Assembly: GCF_003253745.1 (NCBI RefSeq)
Contig: NZ_MZXV01000072.1
Coordinates: forward strand, 1 to 64,000
Origin: Mesorhizobium kowhaii
GTDB lineage: Bacteria; Pseudomonadota; Alphaproteobacteria; Rhizobiales; Rhizobiaceae
Direction: 5' to 3'
Length of the DNA stretch: 64,000 nucleotides
In this document: positions 28,346-37,254 of the stretch, one piece after another
Numbering within the stretch: the stretch's first letter is position 1
How the letters are laid out: the number at the start of each line of letters is the position of its first letter
Position numbers and translations under genes: made by a program
The notes under the pieces: model-generated
Databases searched by the model: none
Told to the model about the DNA's origin: nothing
Seen by the model: the letters and a program-made list of their open reading frames with translations, nothing else

Positions 28346-29995
28346 ATGAGCAGGGTGGCGCGCGAAGATGCGAGTCCAGCTTCGTCGGCGACATTTGCGC
28401 CGCTCGAGAATGCGACCTTTCGTTCGATCTGGCTTGCCACACAGGTCGCCAGCCTTGGCTGGCTGATTCAAACCGTCGCCATCAGTTGGCTGATGGCGAC
28501 CATCTCGACCTCGGACGTGATGGTCGCCCTGGTGCAGGCTTCGACCACACTACCCGTATTTGTCCTGTCGATCTTCGCCGGGGCCCTGGCTGACAACTAC
28601 AGCCGCCGCAATCTCATGTTCGCCGGCTGGTGCGCGATAGCGTTGTCCTCGGCGATGCTGACTGTTCTTGCGGCGCTGGGGATTTTCAATCCTTGGATGG
28701 TTCTCGCCTTCAGCTGTTTGGCCGGAGCGGGAGCCGCGTTCACCGATCCCGCCTGGCACGCGTCGGTGGGCGATATCTTGCGAAAACGCGAAGTCCCGGC
28801 CGCGGTCACGCTCATCTCGGTTGGATACAATGCCATTCGAAGCGTGGGCCCGGCGCTCGGTGGCATCGTCGTTGCCTCCTTTGGACCGCTGACAGCTTTC
28901 GCTGTGGCGACACTGACCTATCTAGCCCTGCTGGGGACCATAGGGCGCCGCAAATGGGATGTTCGCCCTTCACCTCTCCCGCGCGAGCCATTGACCACTG
29001 CCATCCATGACGGAGCGCGCTTCACGGCCCTGTCGGCGGAGATCAAGGCGGCAATCGCGCGTGGAGCGCTTTTTGGCCTGACCAGCATCTCCATACTCGC
29101 GCTCCTGCCTCTCGTTGCCCGCGATCAGCTAGGCGGAGGACCAATCGTTTATGGTGTCCTGATGGCCGGCTTTGGGACCGGCGCCTTGTGCGTCGGCATT
29201 TGCAACAATGTCTTGAGGCGGTCTTTGTCCCAGGAGCGGCTGACAACACTGGCATGCATTGCCTGTGCGGCATGTTGTCTATCTCTTGCTCTTACCTCCA
29301 CAGTGGTGGTGGCGGCTATTGCGCTGGCGCTCGGTGGCGCGGGCTGGGTCGTCACCTGGACGGGGCTTGACGTGAGCGTCCAATTGGCAAGCCCAAGGTG
29401 GGTCGTCGGTCGCACGCTCTCGATCCACTATGCCCTTTCGTCTGGCGGTATCACGGCCGGCAGTTGGCTGTGGGGCACAGTGGCTGAGAACTATTCGCTC
29501 ACCACAGCCCTGGAATCTTCCGCTGGTGCGCTAATAATGGTCGCGGCCACCGGGCTCCTGATGCCTATCCGCCAATGGCAGGACTCTGATCAGGATCCTT
29601 TTGGCTTCGAAACGCCGCAGCTCGCTCTCGATCTGAAGCCGAGAAGCGGGCCGATCGTTGTCAAGATCGAGTACTCAATACCGGAGGCGAACGTCGAAGC
29701 TTTCCTGGACCGGATGCAGGAACGACGGCGCGTGCAAAGCCGCGTCGGTGCTCGCCACTGGAACCTCCAGCGCGATCTTCAGGATCCCTTGCTTTGGACA
29801 GAAACCTTTCGTACGCCGACCTGGATGGACTATCTGCGGCTGAATCATCGGCTGACAACGGCGGACAAGGAGTTGGACCAACATCTGCTCGAATTGAACA
29901 TGGGAGCTCCACCTCTTACCAAGCTATCGATTGAGCGACCGACCGGGGCAACCCGCAAGCGGGCTCAATCGACGCGATTTTTCTTCCGGCTGTGA
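28346..29995 (+). CDS. MFS exporter (MFS_3/EntS-like) with C-terminal soluble domain
   Basis: 549 residues. An MFS fold of about 12 helices (for example QVASLGWLIQTVAISWLMA, TTLPVFVLSIFAGALAD, FGLTSISILALLPLVA, TTVVVAAIALALGGAGW) covers roughly residues 25-410; the loop ADNYSRRNLMFAG is the MFS A-motif region. The last 110 residues (KIEYSIPEANVEAFLDRM to HLLELNMGAPPLTKL) look like a soluble ABM/dabb-type ferredoxin-like fold, as in many PF05977 transporters. The substrate is unknown; relatives export siderophores or drugs. It stands alone, with unrelated neighbours. Confidence 0.88.
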   Translation: MSRVAREDASPASSATFAPLENATFRSIWLATQVASLGWLIQTVAISWLMATISTSDVMVALVQASTTLPVFVLSIFAGALADNYSRRNLMFAGWCAIALSSAMLTVLAALGIFNPWMVLAFSCLAGAGAAFTDPAWHASVGDILRKREVPAAVTLISVGYNAIRSVGPALGGIVVASFGPLTAFAVATLTYLALLGTIGRRKWDVRPSPLPREPLTTAIHDGARFTALSAEIKAAIARGALFGLTSISILALLPLVARDQLGGGPIVYGVLMAGFGTGALCVGICNNVLRRSLSQERLTTLACIACAACCLSLALTSTVVVAAIALALGGAGWVVTWTGLDVSVQLASPRWVVGRTLSIHYALSSGGITAGSWLWGTVAENYSLTTALESSAGALIMVAATGLLMPIRQWQDSDQDPFGFETPQLALDLKPRSGPIVVKIEYSIPEANVEAFLDRMQERRRVQSRVGARHWNLQRDLQDPLLWTETFRTPTWMDYLRLNHRLTTADKELDQHLLELNMGAPPLTKLSIERPTGATRKRAQSTRFFFRL

Positions 29996-30205
29996 ACGCA
30001 GGGTTTGGGCCGGTAGGGCTTGGTGGGCGCGGCGGCATGATCGCTTGTACGAGACCGTTCCGTCCTGGATGCTTCGGTCAGTGATTCTGGGCGTGCTTGA
30101 ACCACTCGCCGGACATTTAGGGCTGCGTATCACACGGTCCGGCAAGAAGCTCACGGCGATGGCAATCTGATGGATGCAGTTCGATGACGGTCAGGCAGGG
30201 CGGCT

Positions 30206-30520
30206 ATGAAGCGCATCCAAATAGACAGTGTCGAGCCAGGAGACATTATGTTCACGGCTCGACCACGTAGCAAGGTTGTCCGCTTTGCTACGCAGGGCAT
30301 CCTGTCTCACGCTATGATTTGCGTACAGCATGGATCCTTCATCGACTCGACGATGGATGGCGTCCAGGCGCGCAATCTTCAGCGCGAGCTGTTCGAGGAC
30401 AACGAAAAGGTGTTTCATTTCCGCCTGAAAGAGCCCGTTGCTCCCGAAATCTTGTCGAATATCATCGATTATGCCCGCGCTGAGATCGGAGCGCGCTATT
30501 CCCTGCCTGAGGCCATCTGA
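30206..30520 (+). pseudogene. YiiX/YebB-type NlpC-like cysteine peptidase, C-terminally truncated
   Basis: 104 residues. DSVEPGDIMFTARPRSKVVRFATQGILSHAMICV is the N-terminal core of permuted papain-like (YiiX) proteins with the active His in LSHAMI; VFHFRLKEPV and NIIDYARAEIGARYS follow. The family continues with a second motif bearing the catalytic Cys; here the frame ends at PEAI and the next base begins an integrase remnant on the other strand. The sharp change at 30520 marks a recombination joint. It could still be translated but should lack activity. Confidence 0.7.
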
Positions 30521-30703
30521 TCAATAGGCGGGGTACGCAAACCGAGGTCGAAACGCCAGTTCTGTTCCCGTCTGGTCGCTAGGGTTTACAAGAGGGCAGC
30601 GCCGTGCGTCGTCCCGGCGCAGGAAGGTCTCGCTGACGTAGCGACCTTTGCGACGGACCTGGATACGCCAGGAACCGGACGAGAGCTTTGTGTAGGTGGC
30701 CAT
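30521..30703 (-). pseudogene. Tyrosine-recombinase N-terminal fragment
   Basis: From ATG 30703 the frame reads MATYTKLSSGSWRIQVRRKG, RYVSETFLRRDDARR, the arm-binding start of phage/ICE integrases, and then loses homology. No core-binding or catalytic domain follows. The longer 199-codon frame upstream of 30703 is the decayed thiC leader and not coding. Confidence 0.72.
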
Positions 30704-30839
30704 TTTTTCGTGTGCGCTCCGTGTGCACTGAGAGATCGAAACGTGGCGAAAAGGGTCGTATGTGCACTCGGCAGGTTCTAACGATTTGATGTTAAAGAAA
30801 AAATGCTGAAAAATCAAGATCATAGAGTGGCCATGGCGC

Positions 30840-30931
30840 CCATGATGGACTGGACGGATCGAGTCGGGTCTGCGGACTTTCCTCGAGGCCGGCAGCGGCC
30901 CCGTGGACACGGCAGGGATGATGGCACTCAT
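30840..30931 (-). pseudogene. thiC: thiC 5'-end remnant
   Basis: ATG 30931 opens MSAIIPAVSTGPLPASRK, which matches the N-terminus of the intact thiC (NALTPAVSTGPLPASRK at 49352). Homology ends after about 30 codons. The leader upstream, including the stretch that in the intact copy holds the terminator arms, is also conserved. Confidence 0.88.
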
Positions 30932-31039
30932 TGAGGCTCTTTTGCTCATGCATTGGAGACCCAGATCGGTGCCGGAAGGATGAAAAGACGCTTTGGTCGA
31001 CCCTGCCCAAACAGGACCTCGGGCGTAACTCCCGCAAAG

Positions 31040-31145
31040 CGTTTGTGCCGTCTCTAGCAGCAGTATGAACTGGATCAGGTTCAACGGATCACTGCGCCGC
31101 GAAAGCCAGCCGTATCCCACCCCTTTGCCGCCCGGATGAATGCCT
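31040..31145 (-). pseudogene. Decayed TPP riboswitch (THI box) copy
   Basis: On the minus strand the 3' core GGCTTTCGCGGCGCAGTGAT and GAACCTGATCCAGTTCATAC equals the intact riboswitch at 49139-49232. The 5' CTGAGA core has become GTGGGATA, and the closing GGCGTAGGGA is now CTGCTAGAGA, so the ligand pocket and P1 helix are damaged. It lies between an intact fic gene and the thiC remnant. Confidence 0.85.
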
Positions 31146-31313
31146 CAGGTTGAACGGGACGGTGCTATATTTTGTGAAGCGCATTTGGCCGGCGGAAAAA
31201 ACTGGGACGGAAAGCTCGTGCATGTGTCGGCCACAAATCACGCCTCGAACCAAGAGAGGAAAGGGATAGCCAAACCGTCGGACTAAAGATCAATCGTTAT
31301 GATGCTCACGCCT

Positions 31314-32858
31314 TCAATCCATACCGAAGGTTCGCGCGTAGATCGCCTCGATCCGCCCTGCCTCGTCATTGGTCAGTGCGGCGAATTCGTTTTCGCGGGC
31401 GCGGTTCGACAGATGACCACCATTCTGGTGAAGGAAACGGAAGAGCAGATCGGTCAGACGTTCGGGCATGTCGATAAAGGCATCCACCTGTTGCCGGAAT
31501 CGATCGTAGCGTTGCAGAAAAGCGGATTCCTCGGGAAGGTCTCGTTCGATCGTCCGCTGGACGCAGGCATAGAGGAATTCGGCGTGTGGGGTTGCATCGA
31601 AGAATCGGTAGAAATCCCCCGTGTCATTCAGCACCCGGACGTTGAATTGCGGCGTCGGTTCCCATTCGACCAATGGCAGAAGGCGCTGCGAATAACTCTC
31701 GAGCACGCGCCTGTACTCGTCGATCCGGTCCAGGATCGCGGCCGAGACGGGAAACACCACTCCCGGCGGATTGAAGCCGTACATGGCAAGGACATGGTGG
31801 ATTAGGTAGCGGTGAATGCGGCCGTTTCCGTCCTCGAACGGGTGGATGTAGACAAAGCCGAAGGCGAGGATTGCGGCGGCGATAACTGCATCAAGGTTTT
31901 GCGCGGGGCCTTGATCGAAGGCCACCATCCCATCGATGAGCCGCGGCAGGTCCTCAGGCCGAGCGCTGATGTGATCGGGTAGGGGCATGCGGTTATCTCG
32001 GTCATGCTGGCCGACGAAGGCTCCTTCCTTTCGGAAGCCAAGTCTCACGAAACGGGCATCGCCGAGTACAATTCTTTGCAGACGCAGCAGCTCATCGCGA
32101 TCGATCGGTTGGCGGCCGGCTTCGCCGATGGCGCGGCCCCAGCGTTGGATTCGGTCTTGCGGCGGGCGCTCGCCCTCGATCGCGTAGCTTGATCGCGAGT
32201 CTTTGAGCAAAAGAAAGGCGGCGGTCCGAGCAAGGAGGTCGCGCGGCACGTCCGCTACGATTCCCTCCGCACGCCTCGGCAGTTCAAGGCCAATGAATTT
32301 TTCGAGAGCCTTGGTGCGGAACACCAGAGGGCAGAACTCAGGCGTGCCTGGGAGATTGTCCCTTATGCGGTAGCGCGAAGCGGTCTTCACGGGTCCGGAC
32401 CATTGCAACTCGGGATCGACAACCGGAACGTAGCGTCCGGCATCCGCGTCGGGCAGATCGAGACGCGCGCCCGTCAGCCATTCATATAGAAACCAGATGC
32501 GGCGGGCATAACTGCCGGTTGGGCGTTCACGGACCAACGCCTCGATCGGTACGGGACCGGTGACCTGGAACAGCCGCTTGAGGACGGCAAGGTCGAGCCC
32601 CTCGTACTTGAGCGCGAAGGTAAGGTGGCCTTCGACGGTTGGATGTGGGGCATGGCGGGGCGTCATGATCCTCCAGCCGTCCCGTTCAGTAATTCGATGA
32701 TGCTCGCCAATGGCGGACAACGTGCGAGGCAAGGGAACGGCGAGCCCGTAGGCTCCTATCAGGGCGCTGTATCCGGCCGGGATCGCGGTCTCCGGAAGGC
32801 GTATTTCCTGAAAAACGATAACAGGTCCTGAAAATTGGTGCTGCTGCGCTGCAGCCAT
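31314..32858 (-). CDS. Fic-domain protein, class II autoinhibited
   Basis: 514 residues. The Fic catalytic motif is HPFEDGNGRIHRYL (about residues 372-385), a full HPFxxGNGR signature, so AMP transfer (or a related phospho-transfer) to a target hydroxyl is expected. An inhibitory-helix motif [S/T]xxxE[G/N] occurs N-terminal to it as SYAIEGE, typical of class II Fic proteins that restrain themselves through a Glu finger. The N-terminal 200 residues are DUF4172-free and of unclear role. No antitoxin gene is adjacent, in line with self-inhibition. The gene is followed by a decayed TPP riboswitch; a broken second copy of its 3' part precedes the intact thiC at 48.7-48.9 kb. Confidence 0.93.
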   Translation of the reverse strand: MAAAQQHQFSGPVIVFQEIRLPETAIPAGYSALIGAYGLAVPLPRTLSAIGEHHRITERDGWRIMTPRHAPHPTVEGHLTFALKYEGLDLAVLKRLFQVTGPVPIEALVRERPTGSYARRIWFLYEWLTGARLDLPDADAGRYVPVVDPELQWSGPVKTASRYRIRDNLPGTPEFCPLVFRTKALEKFIGLELPRRAEGIVADVPRDLLARTAAFLLLKDSRSSYAIEGERPPQDRIQRWGRAIGEAGRQPIDRDELLRLQRIVLGDARFVRLGFRKEGAFVGQHDRDNRMPLPDHISARPEDLPRLIDGMVAFDQGPAQNLDAVIAAAILAFGFVYIHPFEDGNGRIHRYLIHHVLAMYGFNPPGVVFPVSAAILDRIDEYRRVLESYSQRLLPLVEWEPTPQFNVRVLNDTGDFYRFFDATPHAEFLYACVQRTIERDLPEESAFLQRYDRFRQQVDAFIDMPERLTDLLFRFLHQNGGHLSNRARENEFAALTNDEAGRIEAIYARTFGMD

Positions 32859-33072
32859 GAAAATCGGACCCTTCGCTCGAATTTTGGTTTCAAGCCAGCC
32901 AAAACCGTGAAGAATGATCTTACCACACGAAAATTGGTCCTAAAAGACGAATTTCGCCGAAAACAGATTCCCAAGCATTACATAAGACCGCTGATTTGTC
33001 CTCCAACCCCTAACGTCTGTCAGCTCGTCGTCAGGATGAAACGGCGGTTCGGCGCCAGGACCGGCCGCGCAT

Positions 33073-33370
33073 TCATCCGGTAAGCGCGGTGAACTTGTCG
33101 ATGTCGGCGGCGCCAACCTGCAGCGGCTCGCGTGCCACCATCCAGTCGACGATCTCCGAGCATGGCGGCGTCGTCGTCAGCGAGCCCTCGTAGCTCCCAA
33201 TAGGCCAGCGAGGCGGGTAGGAGACCGTTCGGATCCACATCCTCAACCAAGGCCTCGGCGACAGCCTTAGCCGGGAAAGCTGCCGCGAGGCTTGCAAGTG
33301 CCTCGTTTTTCGCACCCGGTGTCAGGAAGACGCCAAGCACGCCGAGCCCGCTCGAACTCGCTTGCTTTGG
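33073..33370 (-). pseudogene. C-terminal fragment of an unrecognised protein, frameshifted
   Basis: One frame gives KAVAEALVEDVDPNGLLPASLAYWELRGLADDDAAML, and the next frame continues as EIVDWMVAREPLQVGAADIDKFTALTG and a stop. The two parts join smoothly near 33160, which indicates one ancestral coding sequence with a single-base shift. I do not recognise the family. The fragment is bounded on the right by the IS3-type end at 33447. Confidence 0.55.
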
Positions 33371-33446
33371 AGAAGGGAGGTTGCTCGTCAGCTGTTCCGA
33401 CTTCCTGAAGGTTGAGCACCGTCGCTGAACAAAGAAGCCCCGACAA

Positions 33447-33961
33447 TGAACTGGCCCACGAAAGTTGGAACAACCTTCGGGGTTTTGTCCAGACACAGTG
33501 CGAGTTTCAAGCGATCAGTTGTCGATAAGTATCTGAGCGGAGATGAAAGCTACGCGAGTGCGGCGTCGGACCATGGAGTTGACGCGGCGACTGTTCGCAA
33601 GTGGGTGGCCTTGTACCAGGTGCATGGCGATGCCGGGCTGTTGGGCAAGTATGGTCGTTACGACGCGGCTTTCAAGCTGTCAGTGCTGGAGCGGATGTGG
33701 GAGGACGGTCTGTCGCATCGCCAGACGGCGGCGCTGTTCAATATCCGCAATGCCGGTTGCCTGACGGGCTGGGAGAAGCGCTATCATGCGGGCGGGATAG
33801 AGGCGCTCGGCCCGCGCCCCAGAGGACAACCCATGTCAAAGCCGCCGGCCCCCGCAGTGCCTGTTGCAGCCAGTGACGAGGCCAAAAGCCGTGAAGAACT
33901 GCTGGCCGAGCTGAAGCAACTGCGGATGGAGAACGCCTACCTAAAAAACTGGAGGACTTAA
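33447..33961 (+). CDS. IS3-family transposase OrfA
   Basis: About 160 residues. The helix-turn-helix pair (YASAASDHGVDAATVRKWV; SHRQTAALFNIRNAGCLTGWEK) binds the IS ends and the C-terminal heptads multimerise with OrfAB. The native start is probably TTG 33485 or nearby, since the preceding bases belong to the terminal repeat. Intact in itself, but without a functional OrfB it is likely inert or an inhibitor. Confidence 0.75.
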
Positions 33962-34245
33962 CGCGGGAACACGCGCCCAAAAAGCGCAAGCCGTCCAGGC
34001 GTTAAGGCCGCTGCATCCGCTTGAGGGACTACTCGAACTGGCGAAGCTGCCGCGCAGCACGTTCTATTACAGGCAAAAGGCGGCCTCGCGCCCGGACCGC
34101 CATGCGGCGCTGAAGGAGGCGATCAAGGCTATCTTCGACAGCCACAAAGGCCGCTACGGCTATCGCCGGGTGACCGCGCAACTGCGCCGGCTAGGCCGGC
34201 GCGTCACTTCGCAAGACCGCGGTTGCGCTGATGGCACTCGGAAAG
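33447..34245 (+). mobile_element. Broken IS3-family (IS150-like) element
   Basis: The left end reads TGAACTGGCCCACGAAAG, the usual IS3-family inverted-repeat start. OrfA is a helix-turn-helix transposase subunit: RHSASFKRSVVDKYLSG, VRKWVALYQVHGDAGL and the leucine-zipper end EELLAELKQLRMENAYLKN. After OrfA an A-rich CTAAAAAAC site allows -1 slippage into KKLEDL, but that frame soon stops. OrfB homology resumes in the third frame as LHPLEGLLELAKLPRSTFYYRQ and RYGYRRVTAQLRRLGRRV, then fades near 34245. The DDE catalytic core and the right end are missing, so it cannot move by itself. Confidence 0.85.
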
Positions 34246-34367
34246 AACCATTTCTTCGGCGTCCGGGATAGTCGCTTCCAACTGCAGGTCATAGCGCGCG
34301 CCTCGTAACCGGGGTAACCCAGCGCCACGGCCGCACAGGTGTTGCGGAACACCTGTTTCTCCTCGGT

Positions 34368-34880
34368 TTGGCTTACTTCCAACCATTCGCGGACCACACG
34401 CGAGCAATCCGCTTTGGCCGCTACGTCTCTCCCTTTGAAGCCAATAGTTGGCTCTTCCCTGCAGACAGCGAAAGCGGACATCTGGCCGAGCAGAAGGACG
34501 ATCGGGATGTTCTTGGCAAGTGGGGCAATGACCTGCGGCAGACATTCAGGACGCTTGCGACGGCTGCTGGCGTCTCGGAGTTCGACGCGCGTCTGCTCAT
34601 GAACCACGCCATCCCAGGCGTGAACGCCGGGTACATTTCGAGGCACAAGCTGCTCGAGGATCACCAACGCATCCAACAACAAGCTATAAGCGCGACGATG
34701 TTTGGCGCTCTAGGCAACCTAATTGCCAAGGATGATGCAGTCCGCTCGTGGCTCGGCCCGTGTGCAACGCGACGGGCAATTCAGGTCGCTATGCGAAACG
34801 ATGGCGAAGCTCTACGCGACGAGTATAGGAGCGTTGTCTTCGTTCGCAGCGCGGATCCGTCGCCTCCACCCACATTGGGG
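34368..34880 (+). pseudogene. Tyrosine-recombinase C-terminal catalytic fragment
   Basis: The frame contains LGKWGNDLRQTFRTLATAAGV, LLMNHAIPGVNAGYISRHKLL: the HxxR box (here NDLRQT, with Asn in place of His), the second His in LMNH and the nucleophilic Tyr in GYIS. The N-terminal arm- and core-binding domains are absent, and the frame begins within unrelated DNA next to the broken IS. It looks like the tail of a phage- or ICE-type integrase. The C-terminal 40 codons beyond about 34880 overlap an opposing gene and are not part of it. Confidence 0.75.
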
Positions 34881-34885
34881 ATATG

Positions 34886-35146
34886 TCAGTTTGGTGCCTT
34901 GAAACCGGCAGCTACCCCCATGACCAGGGCCATGGCCCCGGCAATCGCCATTGGCACTCCAAGGATCAGCTCGGCCGTTTCAATGTTAGGACGAACCGGC
35001 AGGTAAAGCCCTGTGCTGCACCAAGGGCTTTTGCCGGCGAGATCAAACCCCAGTAGACAAGGCAAATCATCGTGCCAGGACCAAAAGGCCATCCACGGCA
35101 CCGAGAAGGGCCACCACAGCCGAGAGAACCCTCGTCTAAGGCTCAT
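34886..35146 (-). CDS. Small membrane protein, unknown
   Basis: 86 residues with two hydrophobic helices: LWWPFSVPWMAFWSW near the N-terminus and LGVPMAIAGAMALVMGVAAGF at the C-terminus, joined by a polar loop. The arrangement MSLRRGFxRLWxxxSxxWMAFW is common in small rhizobial inner-membrane proteins of unknown role. It has no close functional neighbour; the BRCT gene lies just upstream on the same strand. Confidence 0.6.
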   Translation of the reverse strand: MSLRRGFSRLWWPFSVPWMAFWSWHDDLPCLLGFDLAGKSPWCSTGLYLPVRPNIETAELILGVPMAIAGAMALVMGVAAGFKAPN

Positions 35147-35161
35147 GCCGTGAACTGCCGC

Positions 35162-35767
35162 TCAGAGAAAGCTACCCCAATGGCTCTCGGCGACAATCGA
35201 GATTGGCAATCCTTGGTCGCGCCAGTCGGTCGCCTTGACGATCTTGTCGCCAAATGACGAATGTTTCCACGATTCGGTGGCATAGGCCCCTATCACCAAA
35301 ACCTCTGTCTTCTGGCTCAGACCTCCCGTGAAGCCACCGCGATCTGCAATGGCTTGTTCGCAGTGTTTTCGCTGACCGAAATTGAATGTGCCTGTGAAGC
35401 AGTATAGCCGGCCGGCGAAGGTCAAAGTTGGGGCCGGCCTGCAGAGTGGCAGCGTTGTCGGCTTTAGCACTTCCCCAAGTTCGAAATCACGATTCGAAAA
35501 GCTGTTTAGCGTGTCCAAGAGTTCGGCGTGTTCATTCGAATCGAGCACTCCGTCTGCGAGGATATCGTTGATGCGCCCATACAAGGTTCGGATGAGTGGC
35601 TGATTGCTGATCTCCGCATTCGCCGCCAACCATTTTTGAAGGAATTCGACCTCGGCCTTGTTGATGGTTCCATCCGCGGCCAGGCCGCGCGCAAGTCCGA
35701 TGAGTTCGTCGACTTGACGCGATGAGATGCGATCACCGCCAACGCGATTGTAAAATTTGTCGTCCAC
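35162..35767 (-). CDS. BRCT-domain protein with N-terminal TerB-like helical region
   Basis: 201 residues from GTG 35767, which has GGAGG 6 bases upstream; the longer frame lacks such a site. The N-terminal half (SSRQVDELIGLARGLAADGTINKAEVEFLQKWL) is helical with the tellurite-resistance-like 'ADG-I-xxE' pattern. The C-terminal half (FAGRLYCFTGTFNFGQRKHCEQAIADRGG to KTEVLVIG and DWRDQGLPISIVAESHW) is a BRCT domain like that of NAD-dependent DNA ligase and DinG-type exonucleases. A role in DNA repair or phosphoprotein binding is possible. Intact. Confidence 0.85.
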   Translation of the reverse strand: MDDKFYNRVGGDRISSRQVDELIGLARGLAADGTINKAEVEFLQKWLAANAEISNQPLIRTLYGRINDILADGVLDSNEHAELLDTLNSFSNRDFELGEVLKPTTLPLCRPAPTLTFAGRLYCFTGTFNFGQRKHCEQAIADRGGFTGGLSQKTEVLVIGAYATESWKHSSFGDKIVKATDWRDQGLPISIVAESHWGSFL

Positions 35768-35842
35768 TAGGACCTCCCTCTTCCAAGAAACCGAAGCTGC
35801 GGAACGCGGGCCGATTTCCATTTAACCTCCCACTCAAATTAT

Positions 35843-36709
35843 TCAGTCGGCCAAAATTCCACGGCCGTTTGTCGTTGTGTAACAGAGCGTTTCGCATGCA
35901 ACGCCGTCGCCATCACGATCCAACTTGCGGCCCCATGGGCAATTGCTGAGATACCATTGGGCTTCGTCGCAGGAGCCGATTTGCGAGCAAGTCCGCCGCG
36001 GCTGACATGAGTAGCTTTGCGCTACCTGCCGGCGGCTGATGATGCCGAGAGGTTGACTGACGGCTGGCTGCTGACTGTCCGCATGCTCAGCACGCCAATC
36101 CCATGGCTTCTGAAACGTTCCGACCCACAGGCCGACCTTCGCCTTCTCGGCTTTGGTTTGCTGCGCTGCATACGCGCCGTGGCTGTAGCGAAACCAATCG
36201 AGCGCTTGGCCGTGCTCGACCATCCAGGCTGCGACTCCTGCGCCGTCGGCGCGCCGGCACTCGCCGACAAAACGGCCGTAACGGTCCCAGGTGACGAAGC
36301 TGCAATGCACTGGCCTCGAGGCCGCCAGGAACTTATCCAGTGCTTCGGCGGCTTGGCGCCCGCAGGCATATTCGAAGCCCTTGGCGTCATCGCAATACTG
36401 CCGGCTTTCTGGCGCGTCGATTCCGTTAAAGCGGATCCGCTGTCCGTGAATTTCGATCGTGTCGCCATCGATCACCGACGCAACACCGGCGATCGGCGCC
36501 GGGCTCGGGCCGGTCCAGTTCGCCAGATTGAGCTCAGGCATGCGGTCGCCATGCTGCATGACGAACTGCGTTGCGTAGGCCGCCATCGCAGCCACGGTTG
36601 CGATAATCAGCCGCTTTGGAATGCCCGCCAATTTGCGTACTCGCCGCTGCTTGGCGCCAGTCCGTTTGCGCCATTGGGCAGATCGATTGTCGTAGCGAGA
36701 GCTGTCCAA
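35843..36709 (-). CDS. Staphylococcal-nuclease-like protein with excalibur domain
   Basis: 288 residues. A basic N-terminus is followed by one hydrophobic segment (LIIATVAAMAAYATQFVM, about residues 33-50), so the enzyme is anchored or exported. The SNase domain shows VIDGDTIEIHGQRIRFNGIDAPE (catalytic Asp and Arg), DRYGRFVGEC and HGQALDWFRYS. The C-terminus has an excalibur calcium-binding motif, YLSNCPWGRKLDRDGDGVACE. It probably cuts extracellular or periplasmic nucleic acid. An excalibur lipoprotein remnant lies directly upstream and an S1/P1 nuclease remnant beyond that, giving a small cluster of secreted nuclease-type genes. Confidence 0.9.
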   Translation of the reverse strand: MDSSRYDNRSAQWRKRTGAKQRRVRKLAGIPKRLIIATVAAMAAYATQFVMQHGDRMPELNLANWTGPSPAPIAGVASVIDGDTIEIHGQRIRFNGIDAPESRQYCDDAKGFEYACGRQAAEALDKFLAASRPVHCSFVTWDRYGRFVGECRRADGAGVAAWMVEHGQALDWFRYSHGAYAAQQTKAEKAKVGLWVGTFQKPWDWRAEHADSQQPAVSQPLGIISRRQVAQSYSCQPRRTCSQIGSCDEAQWYLSNCPWGRKLDRDGDGVACETLCYTTTNGRGILAD

Positions 36710-36721
36710 CGTCCGCCGCCC

Positions 36722-37101
36722 CTACTCGCATCCGACGCCGTCGTGATCGCGGTCCAGCTTGTTGGGATCACCGTTGGTGATCTTCACCGGGCCAACCACG
36801 ACAGCATTGTTTCCCTTGCCGCCTGCGCAATCCAAATCACCGCCGCCCGGCCGTGACGATTGCGTCGGTGCTGCCGACACCCCTCGATACCTATTGACGA
36901 CTGCCGCAGCGCGCACGCCGTCGCCCTCGATATGCGTGTTCCGACTGTTCGGATTGAACGGGTCGACTGTTTGGAGGAGCAGATTTGCATGGCCGCGTCG
37001 CCGGCCGCGAGTGTCACCGTGTCGTAATGGTTCAAGTAGTCGGCTGCGCAGCCCGAGAAGAGCACTGCGCACAACACGCACGAAAATTCGCGCACGCCCA
37101 T
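36722..37101 (-). pseudogene. Excalibur-domain lipoprotein, frameshifted
   Basis: The first frame, from ATG 37101, gives a lipoprotein signal MGVREFSCVLCAVLFSGCAA with lipobox FSGC, then DYLNHYDTVTLAAGDAA. Near 36990 the homology moves to another frame: ANLLLQTVDPFNPNSRNTHIEGDG, then NRYRG and a C-terminal excalibur motif NKLDRDHDGVGCE. One base change would restore a protein of about 125 residues. The family is frequent in rhizobia and its role is unknown. Confidence 0.8.
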
Positions 37102-37254
37102 GAATGAATTTCCCCAACCCAGGAAAGATCATGCGCTATTTGGGTTTTGTTGTCGAATCCAGAAGAGGTTCGACCTTCCGTGAAGGCACCATTGCCGTCA
37201 TGCCGCGTCGTCTACAGTTGATAGATCAGAAAAGTCGGCTTCGGGGAGGAATAC

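Noticed and set aside
30521..31120. Minus-strand 199-codon frame taken as one gene
   Set aside because: It reads through the decayed riboswitch and thiC start; only the last 60 codons are integrase-like.
33940..33965. Functional -1 programmed frameshift in the IS3-type element
   Set aside because: The A-rich slippery site is present, but the -1 frame stops after about 20 codons and OrfB homology is in the third frame, so the element is already broken.
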